DNA of 64,000 nucleotides from Phoebastria nigripes. Its lineage: Eukaryota > Chordata > Aves > Procellariiformes > Diomedeidae. The notes under the pieces were generated by a model. The model saw only the letters and a list, made by a program, of their open reading frames with translations, searched no databases and was not told the origin of the DNA. The DNA lies in the NCBI GenBank assembly GCA_035582835.1, contig JAYKAV010001300.1:419568-483567 (forward strand), given 5' to 3'. Of this stretch, positions 10,885 through 21,619 are shown piece after piece. Within the stretch, counting starts at the first letter, position 1. Every line of letters starts with the position of its first letter. The translations under genes were made by a program, and so were the position numbers.

Positions 10885-12032
10885 AGGGCATGTCAGGTCT
10901 ATTTATTGAATGGGATACACCGTTGTTGAAATGCTCTGAAAATAGTAAGTACTTTGCTGTGTCGTAGTCTGGATTTGAAGAAAAAACGTATTTTTTGTAG
11001 AATTATCCATAGCAAATGTTAAGCAAATAATCTTTAGTAACCTTGATGTTAGCAGAAGAATATAGTTCACTACAGAAGTTGCTTAAGTTGATGTAAAATG
11101 CAACCTTTTAATTCTCATTACCTGCTTTTACCTTGAATAAGGGTTTGGTTAGTAGTCTTGAACTCCCCCATTAACTGAATTAGGGAAGTAGCGTGATACA
11201 TTCTTACCTGTATAGCAAAAGTGCTGTGAAATTGTGCAAAAGGCACTGCCGACGCAGCTGTCAGGTTGAGTTTGGGTTTCTTCCACATTCATTTAAAACA
11301 AAAAAATATCCTCTGCTGAAATAATTGTATGAGAAAACTCTGTTGTCCCTGGACACAACTGGCTGTTTGCCCCACCCCCTCCCCGGTAGGTTGTCTTGGC
11401 CTGTACCTGCTACAATCTCTGCACTAGGGAGCAAAGGTTTTAGCTTTACACATGCTCAGTGCTAGATGGCAAGTGGTGTCCCTGGCACCCCCCATCAGCA
11501 GTACAGGGCGGCGAGTGTGGGCTAGCCATCATGGGTTTGCCGGGAGGCATCCCTGCCAGCCCATGTACGCTCCCTGCGGCCAGGTGTGCATCCCTGACCC
11601 CCTCTGGCATGCTCGTATGGGCAGGACCCTGTTTTGGGGCAGCTTGTGTGGGTTTTGCTGCCTGTCCTGCTGCTGGAGCATCACTAGCAATGCTGCAGTG
11701 GGTGCTCCTGCTCCCCTTGAGGACTAGGCGATGTGCAGCCACCATGCTGATGAGGAGGGATGTCTCAGGGCTCGGCTGCTTGAGGGACAGACGCACTGTT
11801 GCATGCTCCCATCAAACCCCCTTGTAACTGCTTTCCCCCACCCACTGCCCACAAGCCCCAAGCTGCTAGCTCCAAAATGGCCTCCCTGCTGAAGCCAACA
11901 CATACAAACAGAAAAAGTGGGCCTGGCTCTGGCTTACGCTCGCGTGCTCTAATCCAGCAAGTTTGCAAACCGAGTTTGCAAAACCTTGAGTGAGCGAGGG
12001 GCAGCCCCTGGGGGGCCCTGCCCCCCCCCCGC
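10885..12032 (-). other. ADPRH: Probable ADPRH 3' UTR
   Basis: Non-coding sequence downstream of the TAG at 12035-12033 on the minus strand, running to the candidate AATAAA at 10907. The part near the stop codon is C-rich on the plus strand. No other gene or repeat is recognised. Confidence 0.4.
10902..10907 (-). terminator. ADPRH: Candidate polyadenylation signal AATAAA for ADPRH
   Basis: Plus-strand TTTATT reads AATAAA on the minus strand, about 1.1 kb beyond the ADPRH stop codon. A second candidate, ATTAAA, is at 11112-11107. If used, the ADPRH 3' UTR would end about 300 bp from the proposed IGSF3 end. Confidence 0.35.
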
Positions 12033-12420
12033 CTAGGCGATGCGGTACAAGTCCTTGGCCACCTGCTCCAGGCGGTCCCTGTACTCCAGGTGGGCGTAGA
12101 GAGAGGTGCTGACCCCCCGGAAGCCGTGTATGGCCCCCCACCAGCAGGCTGCAATGGCGGCGGTGGAGTCACTGTCCCCGCCATGGAAGAAAGCCCGGTG
12201 AGCCAGCTCTGCCCAGGAGTCCCCCGCACCCAGCAGCGCGTCGTAAGCGATCATGGGGGCGTCGTGCCCGCTGCTGCCCCCCCAGCCATCGTAGCTGAGG
12301 GAGGTGTAGAACGAGTCTCTCTCTTCCACGCCGTACTTGGGGGGGAAGGTGGGCAGCGAGACCGTGTCTGATATGCCTCTCTCCACCAGGTATTTTTCCC
12401 ATTGCTCTTCAAAGTAATGC
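12033..12420 (-). CDS. ADPRH: ADPRH last coding exon
   Basis: The exon starts at 12420 after the acceptor ctcctgttttgcag (AG 12422-12421) and ends with TAG at 12035-12033. It encodes residues 220-348. It carries [17 protein letters not shown] and the catalytic metal-binding motif [10 protein letters not shown] with Asp302 and Asp304. The C-terminus ([17 protein letters not shown]) stops about nine residues before the human end, which may reflect normal bird variation. Confidence 0.95.
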
Positions 12421-15400
12421 CTGCAAAACAGGAGACAAGATGGAGGGGCTGTAAGAGATGTCCCACGGCAGAAGCCTATACGCAAGCTCCCTGCAGGCGC
12501 TCCGGGCGCCAGCTGAAAATGTGCCACGTCAACAGCCCGGAGCAATGGCTTGGCAAAATAGTAGGTGTCCCCCCGTCAAACTAGGGACATGATTTACAGT
12601 AAGAGGCACAAAGACATGTTTCAGTGAGCGAGATTTCCCCTCCCTTCAGCCACATGGGAGAAGGCAGCCCAGCACCTGCTGCTGTCGCACTGCACAGGAT
12701 TCAGAGGCTCAGAGCGAGAACTGAGTCATCCTCCCAAATTCAGAGTACCTCTACCCCTGTCTGCGTGTGCCCCTGCACACAGAGCCCCACTGAATCTGCA
12801 GCCAGATTTGGTTATAACTTTCAAGCTGAGCTCAGCCCTAAGCCTGGTGCTGTTCCCCAGCCTTGCTTCCCATCTTTCATCAGATCATGGTTGCTTGAGA
12901 TGACAAGTCTAGCTGCCTCATACTGGATCCAAAAAATGTCACAACTACATGACCCAAACACAATCTTTTTTTTTTAAGTAAGTTAGTGGTATTTTTCCCC
13001 TGGGCGACTTCAGAGACTTTCTGAATCGATTCAATCCCACGGCAGGCATGTGCTGCTCTAGGAATTTACCATAATGTGATTACTGAAGCTTAAGTATAAA
13101 CAGAGCTTGCCCTCTCGTACGTGAGGTTATTTTTAATTTTAACAAAGCCTGGTGCTGGCAGTGCAGCTCACCATTGCCCCATGTTCTCCTCCACGAAGAA
13201 GCCGGTGTCCCGCACATAGGCTTTCGCCTGTGGCAGCACCTCCAGCAGCCCCTTCCCCCAGGCTGGGGGGGGCACACCGTTCACTGCGAAAGCCGTGAAG
13301 AGGGCCGAAGCCAGGGACCCCAGGTAGCCGGTGGGATGGTGGTGGGTCATTCGGCCGCTCTCGATGCTGACTTGCACCAGGGTGTCCAGCTCAGCAGGGT
13401 GGCAGAAACGCAGCCCGATGCACATGGAGCGCATGGCAGCCCCACAGCCTCCCGCCTGGGGGCTGAACGGGATCCTCCAGCCATCAGGCCTCCCCGGATC
13501 CAGCTTCAGCGCGTTTTCCTTACACGTGACACCTGGACAGGAGCCGCAGAGCCCAAGAGAGAAAGAAACGAAAGAAAAGAAAGAAACAGAAACACGCATC
13601 AGTAGGCGACAGGGTCACATAGCTCGGGAACCGAGGGCAGACAGGCAGCGTAGCAGGGAAGGAAGCATTACTCTCTGTAAGGGATTCAGGCTTCCCTGTA
13701 AAAACATCAGTTGTCTGCTTACATATGTTTCTTGCCTAAAATTGCTGGTGCATCCTGCGTATTCCCAAGCAGACCTGATAATGCCCGTTTGTGAAAATAA
13801 TTAAAAAGTCTAGGGGAGTAAAAAACATTCCATTGCTGATTTATGTAATGTACATTGTTTATATTTACATTTCATGTTATTTATTTAATAACTTATCTAT
13901 AAAACATACATATTCTCTATATTAGGTATATTATGTACACATATATCTAGATATCTAGATAGACATATATAAATATAAAGGAGGTTTGGAGGGCCATCAG
14001 ATCACATCGATCCCTGATCCAAGGCATGCCTAAGTACCTCTGTGTTTTTTCTGACAGTTACTTAGCCTCTTTACAGGACCCTTTAACGACAGTGACCCCA
14101 CATGCTCCCCAGGAATCTTTCCCATTGCCTCACTGATATGAGATGTTTTCCAGATCGCCCTTGCTGCAGTTTAAGTTTGTCAGAAAGCGATGAATGTGGT
14201 ATCTCCCTCACCACAACATGGTCTGCATAACTGGCTTTACTGTACTCCTCTTCAATAAGCTGAAGAACAACTGTACTAGGTCAGACCAAAGGTTTGTCCA
14301 GCCCACTAGCTTGTCTCCAAACAGCCACTAACAGATAACTACAGAAAGACTATAAAAAATGAGGCAAGTACAATGTTTCCCCAAGAAGACCCGCCTGGCT
14401 TCCAGCAGACAGAGGAGCACGGCCTGCTTGAGTTAGAAGATGGATCCAAAATGCTGTGTTCAATAACCCCCAGTGGACCTAGCCACCATGAACTGGTCTC
14501 TTTAGCTGGAACCCATGCACGCCTTCAGACTCCTTTAACATCCCATGGTAACCAGAGCCACGATTTTGTTATGCAAAGCATTTCCTTTTGTTTTAAACTG
14601 GTATTTGACAATTTCCTTAAATTCCCCTCTAATTCTTACATTACAAGAAATAATAACTTTTCATGCTCCATGCTATTCCAGACAGTGTATACTTTGTCCC
14701 TCTTCCTGAGTTTTCTCCTGCTCCGAGCTGACACCCTAGTCCAATTTTGCCTCTCTCCTGGTGGGAAGCCACACCATAACTCCTCCTTGCCCACCTCCAT
14801 CTCTTTCATAGTTCTGCTATTTACTTTTTAAAGAAATGACTCTGCTTTTTCCAGTGTTGCTTCTTCAGAAACTCACTTGTTAGTCCAGCACATTCATAGG
14901 ATAAAGCCATCTGCACAAACACATCCAAACTTCAGAGCCCAGCCAGCTTCCCAAGCCAAAACTGTGAAACAAGTTTTGAGAGCTAAGCCCAAATGCTCAT
15001 GTGCAAGGAAGAGGAAACAGGTTTGAAACATTAAATTATCTTCGATTCTCTTCTACCTTGCCGTTTTCTCCTAGTCTTCTCTTCTGGCCAAATCTTAAAT
15101 ACGTCTTTTCCAGCAGAAAGATAAATCAAGGGCAAGTCTCAAGCAGCTTCATTTAAGTTTTAATGTGTTGGACAACNGCAAAAGTGGACTCAAAAGACTA
15201 GTCTTCTAACCACAGCGTGCTTAGTCCTCTGTCAGACACATAGGGTAACAGCAGCAGTTGACATGCTCATGCACCCAAAATTGGACTGTTGCTCCTATAC
15301 TGTGCTGCCTAACCGGGACAGGTAGCAGACAAACTTGCAGGTGCTCTGTTAATTTGAAAGTCAAACTAAGTAGAACAGAGTAGCAAGGAAAGAGCCTGGT

Positions 15401-18400
15401 CTAGAAACTTCACCTAACTCTACAATTCAATTACCTTTGGTGCAATTTGATCACCACGATCTGGGAGCTTGCTAATCACAGCTAGGTACTGCACTAAGCA
15501 CTCCGCAGAGCTGTTCACTTCTGCACTTTCATGTACACACTTGGCAGTAGGCTTTGGTATATGGCAGTCTGTTTTACCTGTACATGGCATTTACAGCACC
15601 CTTGTAACCAAAATATCTCCACATCCAAGCACAGCTTTAAGACTGGCTTCTGGACATGTGCTAAAAATAGATAATGGCTGGCTGCTGTCAGGAGTAAGGT
15701 CACGTGGATCCTTTTATAGTTCTGGTCTAAGTGTCTTTAGTGTGTTTCTTTTCCGACAGTGTTGTTACATTATAGGCTTATTAGATCAGCGCAGGATACA
15801 GCCCTCTGTGCAGTGTGAACGGGTGGACCAGCTCCCCGTGCATGGTTGTCTCAAACTGAAAAGGCAGCTCAGTCCTCTCAGTCCTGTGGCTGTCGGGCTA
15901 TTCGCCCCAGAAGCCTGTCAACTGAAATCAACTCTGAGAATGGAAACAGCCTATGCAAGTCTCTCCCATAGGAAAAAAGGGGTTGCTGATCAGTGCAGCC
16001 CACAACATCAGGCCACTTCAGCTCTTGTGAATTCCCCGCAGCNTGACCCAGGCACAAACGAGACCTGCTATTTCACCAGCCTCATCCATGCCTGCTGTGC
16101 CGGCACACCAGCCTCTCACGTGACGCCACCGTCACACCCTTCCCAGTAGATGAGACCTGCTGGTTTCGCGGTGCCACACGGCCAGCCAACCCCTGGATCA
16201 GTCCAGATGTTCCTTACACATCCTTCTTCCCGGTGATTTACAGAGTGAAAATTGCGGGGCCGTGCTTCTCTGCTGGAAGAAGCAGTAGGCAGAGCGTTTG
16301 GTGTGGGTAGCACTGGGCTCTGCCGGGACTGATCGCCACCAACCTCTAACTGAACTGCCTGGGAGTTTGTCTTTGTGNCGTCTCAAAGTGGGAACGTGTT
16401 CAGGCCTCTTAATCTGCTTTTCATGTAGTTTATTAATTCAGTGCTGGCTGCTGTGTATCAAAATCGTTAAGAGGGATATCGGTACAATTTCCAACTTTAT
16501 GATGATTAACAGAAAATTGAGGCATTTTTTCAAAAATCTAACTATACTAAGCATTGCACTTATGACCTATAATAGGATATTAAAAAGAACCTGTCAAACA
16601 AAGCCACGTTTTTAAAAAGCTGTGCCGACTATCCTATTTGTATGTTCCTGATAAAACAGACCTTCTGCCAGGAAGACAAGGGGAAGGGGAGAGAGCAAAG
16701 GGACTAGAGTAGCTGAAAATCACCATCTGCATAACAAAAGCAAAACAAACTCTGTAATCTTGCTGGAACTGTGAGAAAGACATTTCTTCAGGACATGTGT
16801 GGGCAGGTTGAGAGCAGGCAACTCAGTCCTTGATAAAAAGTGAGACTGTTCTTGCACTAACTGTAGTCAAAGGAAAATGACGAAAATGACAAGGTTTAAA
16901 CTGTAAGTAAAGAGTGGTTATTTTGCAATAACAATTTACTTGCAGCTTTAAACCTGTGCGTATTACTTTTGGAGATGACTACTGATAATCTGCAAATGAA
17001 AAAAAATTGCGTAAAACAAACCAGTATACAACAGCTAAGACTCTTGTGATTTATGAAGTATTACAAGTATTATCCTCATGCTTTTAAACAGTTAAAATAC
17101 TAAAACATTTGAAAGCTGATTTAGGAAGACTAAGCTGAAATCATGTTGTCGGGCCTTTTTTTAAAAACAGGTTTAGAAAAAAAAAATGCTCTAGGATTTT
17201 TTGAATCAGGAAATTCTGTTTTGGAAATCCACCAAATCCTGGTTAGGAATCCTTTGTACTAACAAAGAAACTAAAAGTAACCTGAGGAGGGTACTGGTCT
17301 AAGAAAAGAAGAAATACAAGCAAAAAGCAGCGTGTGAAGAAAGCCAACCTGAAAAAGGTTCAAGTACAACTGGATGCTATTTCTGGAATAGGCTTCCATT
17401 CAAATTATACAGACTCTTCATGAGCACAGATAGTAACAGTTGTTTGAGATCTGTCAATACACATTAAATATGAGTTGAAACAACCACATAATTGTAAGTA
17501 ATTCCATAGCGAGAGGACTTGGACTGAAAGACACTGAGTGACAGGCAACAGTTTTGAAGCAGAAAGCTTCCTGCAGAACTGTGAAGGCAGGTGTAGTTGT
17601 ACCACGAAAAGAGAAATATGGCCATGCTTGTGCCGCTTAATTCATTGGCTTCGTTATCTGCGAAGAACAATGAATTTGGGGCTGTGGCACATCACAAAGA
17701 GCAATAATGGATGTAGGGATTAACTTGCCATTGAATTAAGACAGTGAGTTCTCTCCTGGGGCTGCATACTTGAGGGACCCTGCCGTCGCCGTGTGGTGAC
17801 TCATAATGTTGTGGGAATCCCTTTGTTACTGCGGGTTTTGATTTTCAGGTCTGGACTCCCTTGCGTGGGCGAGCAATGTGACTTTTCCCCCACTGTTCTG
17901 GGGGAATCTCTCCTCTGTTGGGTGAAAGTTGCAGCAGCAACTTTCCATTCTCAGCCTTAAGGGCTGCAATTCCCCAGTGAGTACTTACTTTGGCCAGAAC
18001 AGCATCACCTTGGGTTATGTTCTCAGTTAAAATCCATTTACTCTGAACTGCTGAAAGAAGTTTTTGACATGCAACTTCTATCATTAGGATTTATCAATAT
18101 GGCATGGAGTCTCCAGACTGCAGACAGCTTTTCAGGATATGGATTAGGTATTCCCTTTGGTAGTACGTCAGTGGGCATTAAACTGTTCAGTGTCGGGACT
18201 TAAGCTCTCAGAGCTGAGCACCTTTCCTGTGGCTGCAGCAGGAACACTCCAGAACGCTGTTGCAAGAACATTCCCAACAGACCTCCATTTTTTCCCACGT
18301 TACTTTCCCCCCTTCCCCCAAAATTTTACCAGGTTAAGTGTCCATGGACCCACTAAAGAAGTTGCGTTTCTTTGTTTAGCTAGATAACCTGACTTTTTGT

Positions 18401-20309
18401 TGTCACTCCAGTTAGTGTCCATAGCAAATTTACTTTAAAATCCTTCACTTCCAAATGGGAACTGCTTTTGGGCATATTGCAGCTCAGTTACTCACAGAAG
18501 GACTGCAGCAGGTGTGCTATTATCCTTAGCTATTAATTACTAACATTTAAATTTTAGGTTCTTCTCCTTTTCATCTCGGGTTTTAGTCACCAAGCTTAGA
18601 TATTGGAGGCAAAAGTAGCTTCCAGGTGCTGTCTCACTGCCAGCTGTGGTTAGTCCACCTTGGCAGACCCCATCAGCTGGGGGAACTACAAGAAGCTCCT
18701 TTGCCAAAACAGCAGTGAGTCTCTCAGAAGTTTAACCTGCCAACTCCTGCGATTCTGGCAAGCATCGTTACCCCTTCCTAAATATTTTATTAATTAGGCT
18801 ACTCCAACAACTGAGACTATCTGCGTTAAAGAATACTGATAACACGAGGGTAGGAGGTCACTGTGGAAAGGTAAGCAGAATAAATTCCTGCTCGAATTTC
18901 CAACCTGGTTTACCTTGGAAATGCACAGCTGTCACACTATGCTCAGTGACCCTAAGAGAGCAATGCAGGATTTGGCCTTTCCCATGTTTAACATCAAGCC
19001 AGAACATTCTTGATATATTCTGGCCACTCCAGATAGGTATGTCTAGGCAATTTTTTTGATGTATAAACTTTGCATAGGATTGCTGAATTCGAGTGTTTCC
19101 TGGATACTTCACACTGCCTGCACTAGTCAAATTAGAGGCCCAGCCTCAGTAGCTCCAATTTAAGTTTAATTCAAGCATCCAAAAGAGGCTGGGCCATGAG
19201 CGCAGAGACAGGGTCCTCAGGGAAGAGTTGGGTCAGCAGGCCTGGGTGAACTAGGAACCACAGGAACATGTTGCATATGGTTTGGCTACTGCAGCCTGTC
19301 AAGACGCCCGTCCTGAATACTGCCACACACTGCCTGTCCCTGCTGCCTGTGACCCAAACTTGGCACCATTGTGTCTATGCAGAGAAAAGAGATGATGGAA
19401 GCACAGGGTTCAGAAAAGACGGTTGTGGCCTGTGTCCTAGCACAGAAAGTAGACATGCAGAGCTAGCCAGAAGTAGACTTTGGGTTTAATAAACTGAATT
19501 ATTCCAAGCAAGGATCTTTGTGCATTTAAATACATTTTATGTGTAATTCATTGCATTTATTACAAGAAGTTCCATATTAATTCTCTGCTTAAATATGTTG
19601 CTTTAACACAGCATCTCAGGGTGCACATTATACATGGTTGAATTTGCGTTTTTCATCCACTGAGTGTAGGAAAAGACACATTCCCCAGCACAAAAGCCAG
19701 CATCCTTCCCCTGAGTTCAAGGCCAGGCCTCAAACACGCCTGTAAGAACGTTTTGTAAATGTGGACAAAACAGTATCTTTTTCATCTAGTCCAGAGAAGC
19801 CCAAACCACTTCAGCTTGCCTTATTCTATTCTCCTTAGTTCATCCTGAAACAGATACCGAGTGTGGAAAACTTTTGCCTTTACATGAAATACAATTAACG
19901 CTATAAACAGCCAAAAGCAGAGCCAGGGCCACCCTCAGCTCCAAGCTGCAGGAAAAGGAGAGACATTTGTGAGAGGACAGCCCTGTCCAGACAGCATTAT
20001 GGAGGGGTTACCTGGAGCTCTGCCCTTCATGTCATTCATGCACTCCTTGTAGTTCTTTGCTATCAGGGAATAGAGATGCTCTAAACTTGGGTTTTTCCCG
20101 GCAGCTACCAGAGCTTCGGCCGTGGCCAAGTGCATCACCGTGTCATCGCTGACTTTCCAACCTTGGATGCTGAGGTTGCTGAGTCCCCCCATCTCCGCCA
20201 GCTCCTTGTGGATGGCTGGGCCACTCTGCAGGAACTCCCATTTCCCGTTGTAATAGCCCAGCGTGTCACCAACTGCGCTCAGCACCATCGACGCCACATA
20301 GTTTTCCAT
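12033..20309 (-). CDS. ADPRH: ADPRH, ADP-ribosylarginine hydrolase (exons 20309-20012, 13532-13172, 12420-12033)
   Basis: Cytosolic hydrolase that removes ADP-ribose from arginine side chains, reversing mono-ADP-ribosylation made by arginine transferases. It belongs to the DraG/ARH family of dimetal (Mg2+) enzymes. Three exons join without frame breaks to 348 aa; the human protein is 357, and most of the difference is at the C-terminus, which here ends DLYRIA. Metal-binding motifs are visible: SDDT (Asp55, Asp56) and HGGDSDST (Asp302, Asp304), at the numbers I recall for human [20 protein letters not shown] and [17 protein letters not shown] are also typical of the family. Splice phases fit (1, then 2). 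The ATG at 20309 is the first in frame after the acceptor at 20360-20359. Identification is close to certain; ADPRHL1 and ADPRS differ in these motifs. Confidence 0.96.
12421..13171 (-). other. ADPRH: ADPRH last intron
   Basis: A 751-bp intron. No gene, RNA gene or repeat family is recognised within it. Confidence 0.85.
13172..13532 (-). CDS. ADPRH: ADPRH second coding exon
   Basis: This 361-nt exon on the minus strand has the acceptor gctcctgtccag (AG 13534-13533) and the donor caatg|gtgagc (GT 13171-13170). It opens with the last two bases of Gly100 and encodes [13 protein letters not shown], the core [22 protein letters not shown] and the highly conserved [19 protein letters not shown], which lies in the ADP-ribose-binding region of the family. 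Confidence 0.95.
13556..13592. repeat. GAAA-rich simple repeat
   Basis: An imperfect run of GAAAGAAACGAAAGAAAAG units just upstream (in gene direction) of the ADPRH exon acceptor at 13533. Confidence 0.65.
14263..14880 (-). mobile_element. Old degraded CR1-like LINE fragment
   Basis: The start (TAGGTCAGACCAAAGGTTTGTCCAG...) reads, on the minus strand, as the familiar CR1-type 3' end (TGGTCTGACC...). The inner parts include CTTTTGTTTTAAACTG and a CTAATTCTTACATTACAAGAAA stretch seen in this old reptile and bird repeat. Divergence is high and the inner boundary is approximate. Subfamily assignment would need a library search. Confidence 0.55.
20012..20309 (-). CDS. ADPRH: ADPRH first coding exon
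   Basis: The full exon on the minus strand is 20358-20012. The acceptor is strong (ctcttttttttcatag, AG at 20360-20359), followed by 49 nt of 5' UTR, ATG at 20309, and the donor ccag|gtaacc (GT at 20011-20010). It encodes residues 1-99 plus the first base of codon 100. It starts [20 protein letters not shown] and holds the first metal-binding pair SDDT at Asp55-Asp56. The open frame upstream of this Met has no other ATG before the acceptor. Confidence 0.95.
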
Positions 20310-20358
20310 TGCCTTAGGACACAATTTTTGCCCCAGGACTGCTTCAATGCAGAAAACA
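20310..20358 (-). other. ADPRH: ADPRH 5' UTR part of exon 2
   Basis: Forty-nine bases between the acceptor at 20360-20359 and the start codon at 20309 on the minus strand, with no upstream ATG in this part. Confidence 0.7.
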
Positions 20359-21109
20359 CTATGAAAAAAAAGAGAGGGAGATTGAAAATTAAATCTTTCC
20401 CAGTTCAGTACGAGCCTCTACTGCTAAGCTCCAGCAGGCTGGATACCCAGCCTAGCACCTGCGTCTCCCTCAGAGGATATATTCCTTCAAAGCACGTGCT
20501 TCCCCGCAGACCTTCAGCCGCGCGCACCCACCAGTAAGTGCGTGGCAGCTCCCGGGCAGCCCAGGCCTGGGCCAGGGGCAGCCGGCCATGTCCTCCCGGG
20601 GCGGTGGCAGCAGCCCAGGACGACGCTGCATGTCGTAGCCGGGTCAAAGACCGAAAAGCAAGGGCAGGACTGCAGGAACGTGTGCAGCTTCTGTGACGGT
20701 ACCCATGTTCACCACTTTTTTGAGTGCAGCCCAGAACACGAGCAAGGAGGCTCGATCAGCTCCCAGCGGCTTTCCTACCCTGGGGATAACGAGGCGGAGC
20801 TCGTCCGTTTTAGCAGGGCCTGGCAGAGGCGATAAGCACAGGGGCTCTGGGCAGTGCCTGGCCTTGCTCCGCAGGCCGGCTACAACTGCGGGCGCTCGTA
20901 CAGGCAGAGCTGGCTGTCCCAGCGGGTATTGCCAGCGATGCCTCCCCCCAAAAAACACGCTCCTCCTCAGGGTTTGCTGCGTCTCACGGCGAGGCCCTGT
21001 CGCTTGGGAGAAGCGGAGGCGGGGAAGGACGGCGGGGCCGGCCAAGGCCGAGCCGGGGATCCGCGCCGCCGGGGTCGGCGGCCTCTTCCCGGCCCCGGCA
21101 GGTACTTAC
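20359..21109 (-). other. ADPRH: ADPRH 5' intron (within the 5' UTR)
   Basis: Inferred intron between a donor gc|gtaagtac at 21109-21108 and the acceptor at 20360-20359 on the minus strand. It carries part of the CpG island. No other gene is seen. Confidence 0.5.
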
Positions 21110-21550
21110 GCAGCCAGCCCTGCGAGCAGGGGCCGCCGGGGCCTGCCCGCTCTCGGGAGCGGCAGGCAGCTCCCCGGGGACATCCGGCGCGGCGGAGCGT
21201 CCCCAGGCCTCTGCAGCCGGTGCCTTCCCGAGGCGCCTCCGCCCGACCCTCCCCCCCCGCGGCCTCCCGGGGCGGCGCGACCGGCCCGGCGGCGGACGAG
21301 GCCCCTCCTTGCCGGCGCCGGCGGAGCCCCTCCAGCCGCCGGGCCCGGGGGTTTCGCCCCCCGAGGACCCCGGCACGTCCCTCGGCGGGCCCCGGCTCTC
21401 CCCGGCTCCCCGGCCCGCTGCCTTCGTGTCACGGCCGCGCTGTCCCCTGGGCAGGCGGAGGGTTTGGTCCCCGGGCGCAGGGCCGGGAGCTCGGGAAGGA
21501 GAGCGGTGCTTTCTTTCGTTTTCGGGATTGCCTCTCTCCCGGCGCCCTCA
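20840..21550. promoter_or_regulatory. ADPRH: CpG island at the ADPRH promoter
   Basis: Dense CG dinucleotides and very high GC content from about 20,840 to 21,550, falling sharply to AT-rich sequence with a poly-A run at 21,600. Long open frames on both strands here are a product of the GC content. No TATA box is apparent, fitting a housekeeping-type promoter. Confidence 0.8.
21110..21550 (-). other. ADPRH: Probable ADPRH noncoding first exon
   Basis: The minus strand has a good splice donor (CTGC|GTAAGTAC) ending an exon at 21110 inside very GC-rich sequence. Together with the start-codon exon beginning at a strong acceptor at 20358, this predicts a noncoding first exon. The transcription start is not visible; 21550 is only the edge of the GC-rich zone. 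Confidence 0.45.
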
Positions 21551-21619
21551 GAGACACAACAGTCAACTCGGAAATGAAGCTGCCACATGGAAATGAAGTC
21601 ACCGCATGGAAATGAAATA

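Larger units (their letters stand above)
13533..20011 (-). other. ADPRH: ADPRH intron between coding exons 1 and 2
   Basis: This 6.5-kb AT-rich intron contains a GAAA-type purine tract near 13558-13590, an AT-rich palindromic cluster near 13930-13980 and an old CR1-like fragment at 14263-14880. Elsewhere (14,900-19,900) no gene or RNA is seen; a 226-codon open frame at 15469-16149 resembles nothing I know. Two N bases (15178, 16043) lie inside. Confidence 0.8.

Noticed and set aside
12624..12977. Possible extra ADPRH exon in the last intron
   Set aside because: The known protein is complete without it, and splice phases already join 13172 to 12420 cleanly.
15469..16149. A 226-codon open frame in the ADPRH intron
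   Set aside because: It resembles no known family, includes an N and lies in AT-rich intron; probably chance.
20693..21615. Long open frames on both strands (up to 294 codons) over the ADPRH CpG island
   Set aside because: High GC removes stop codons; composition is Pro/Arg/Gly/Ala-rich with no domain, and the frames cross the predicted ADPRH splice donor.
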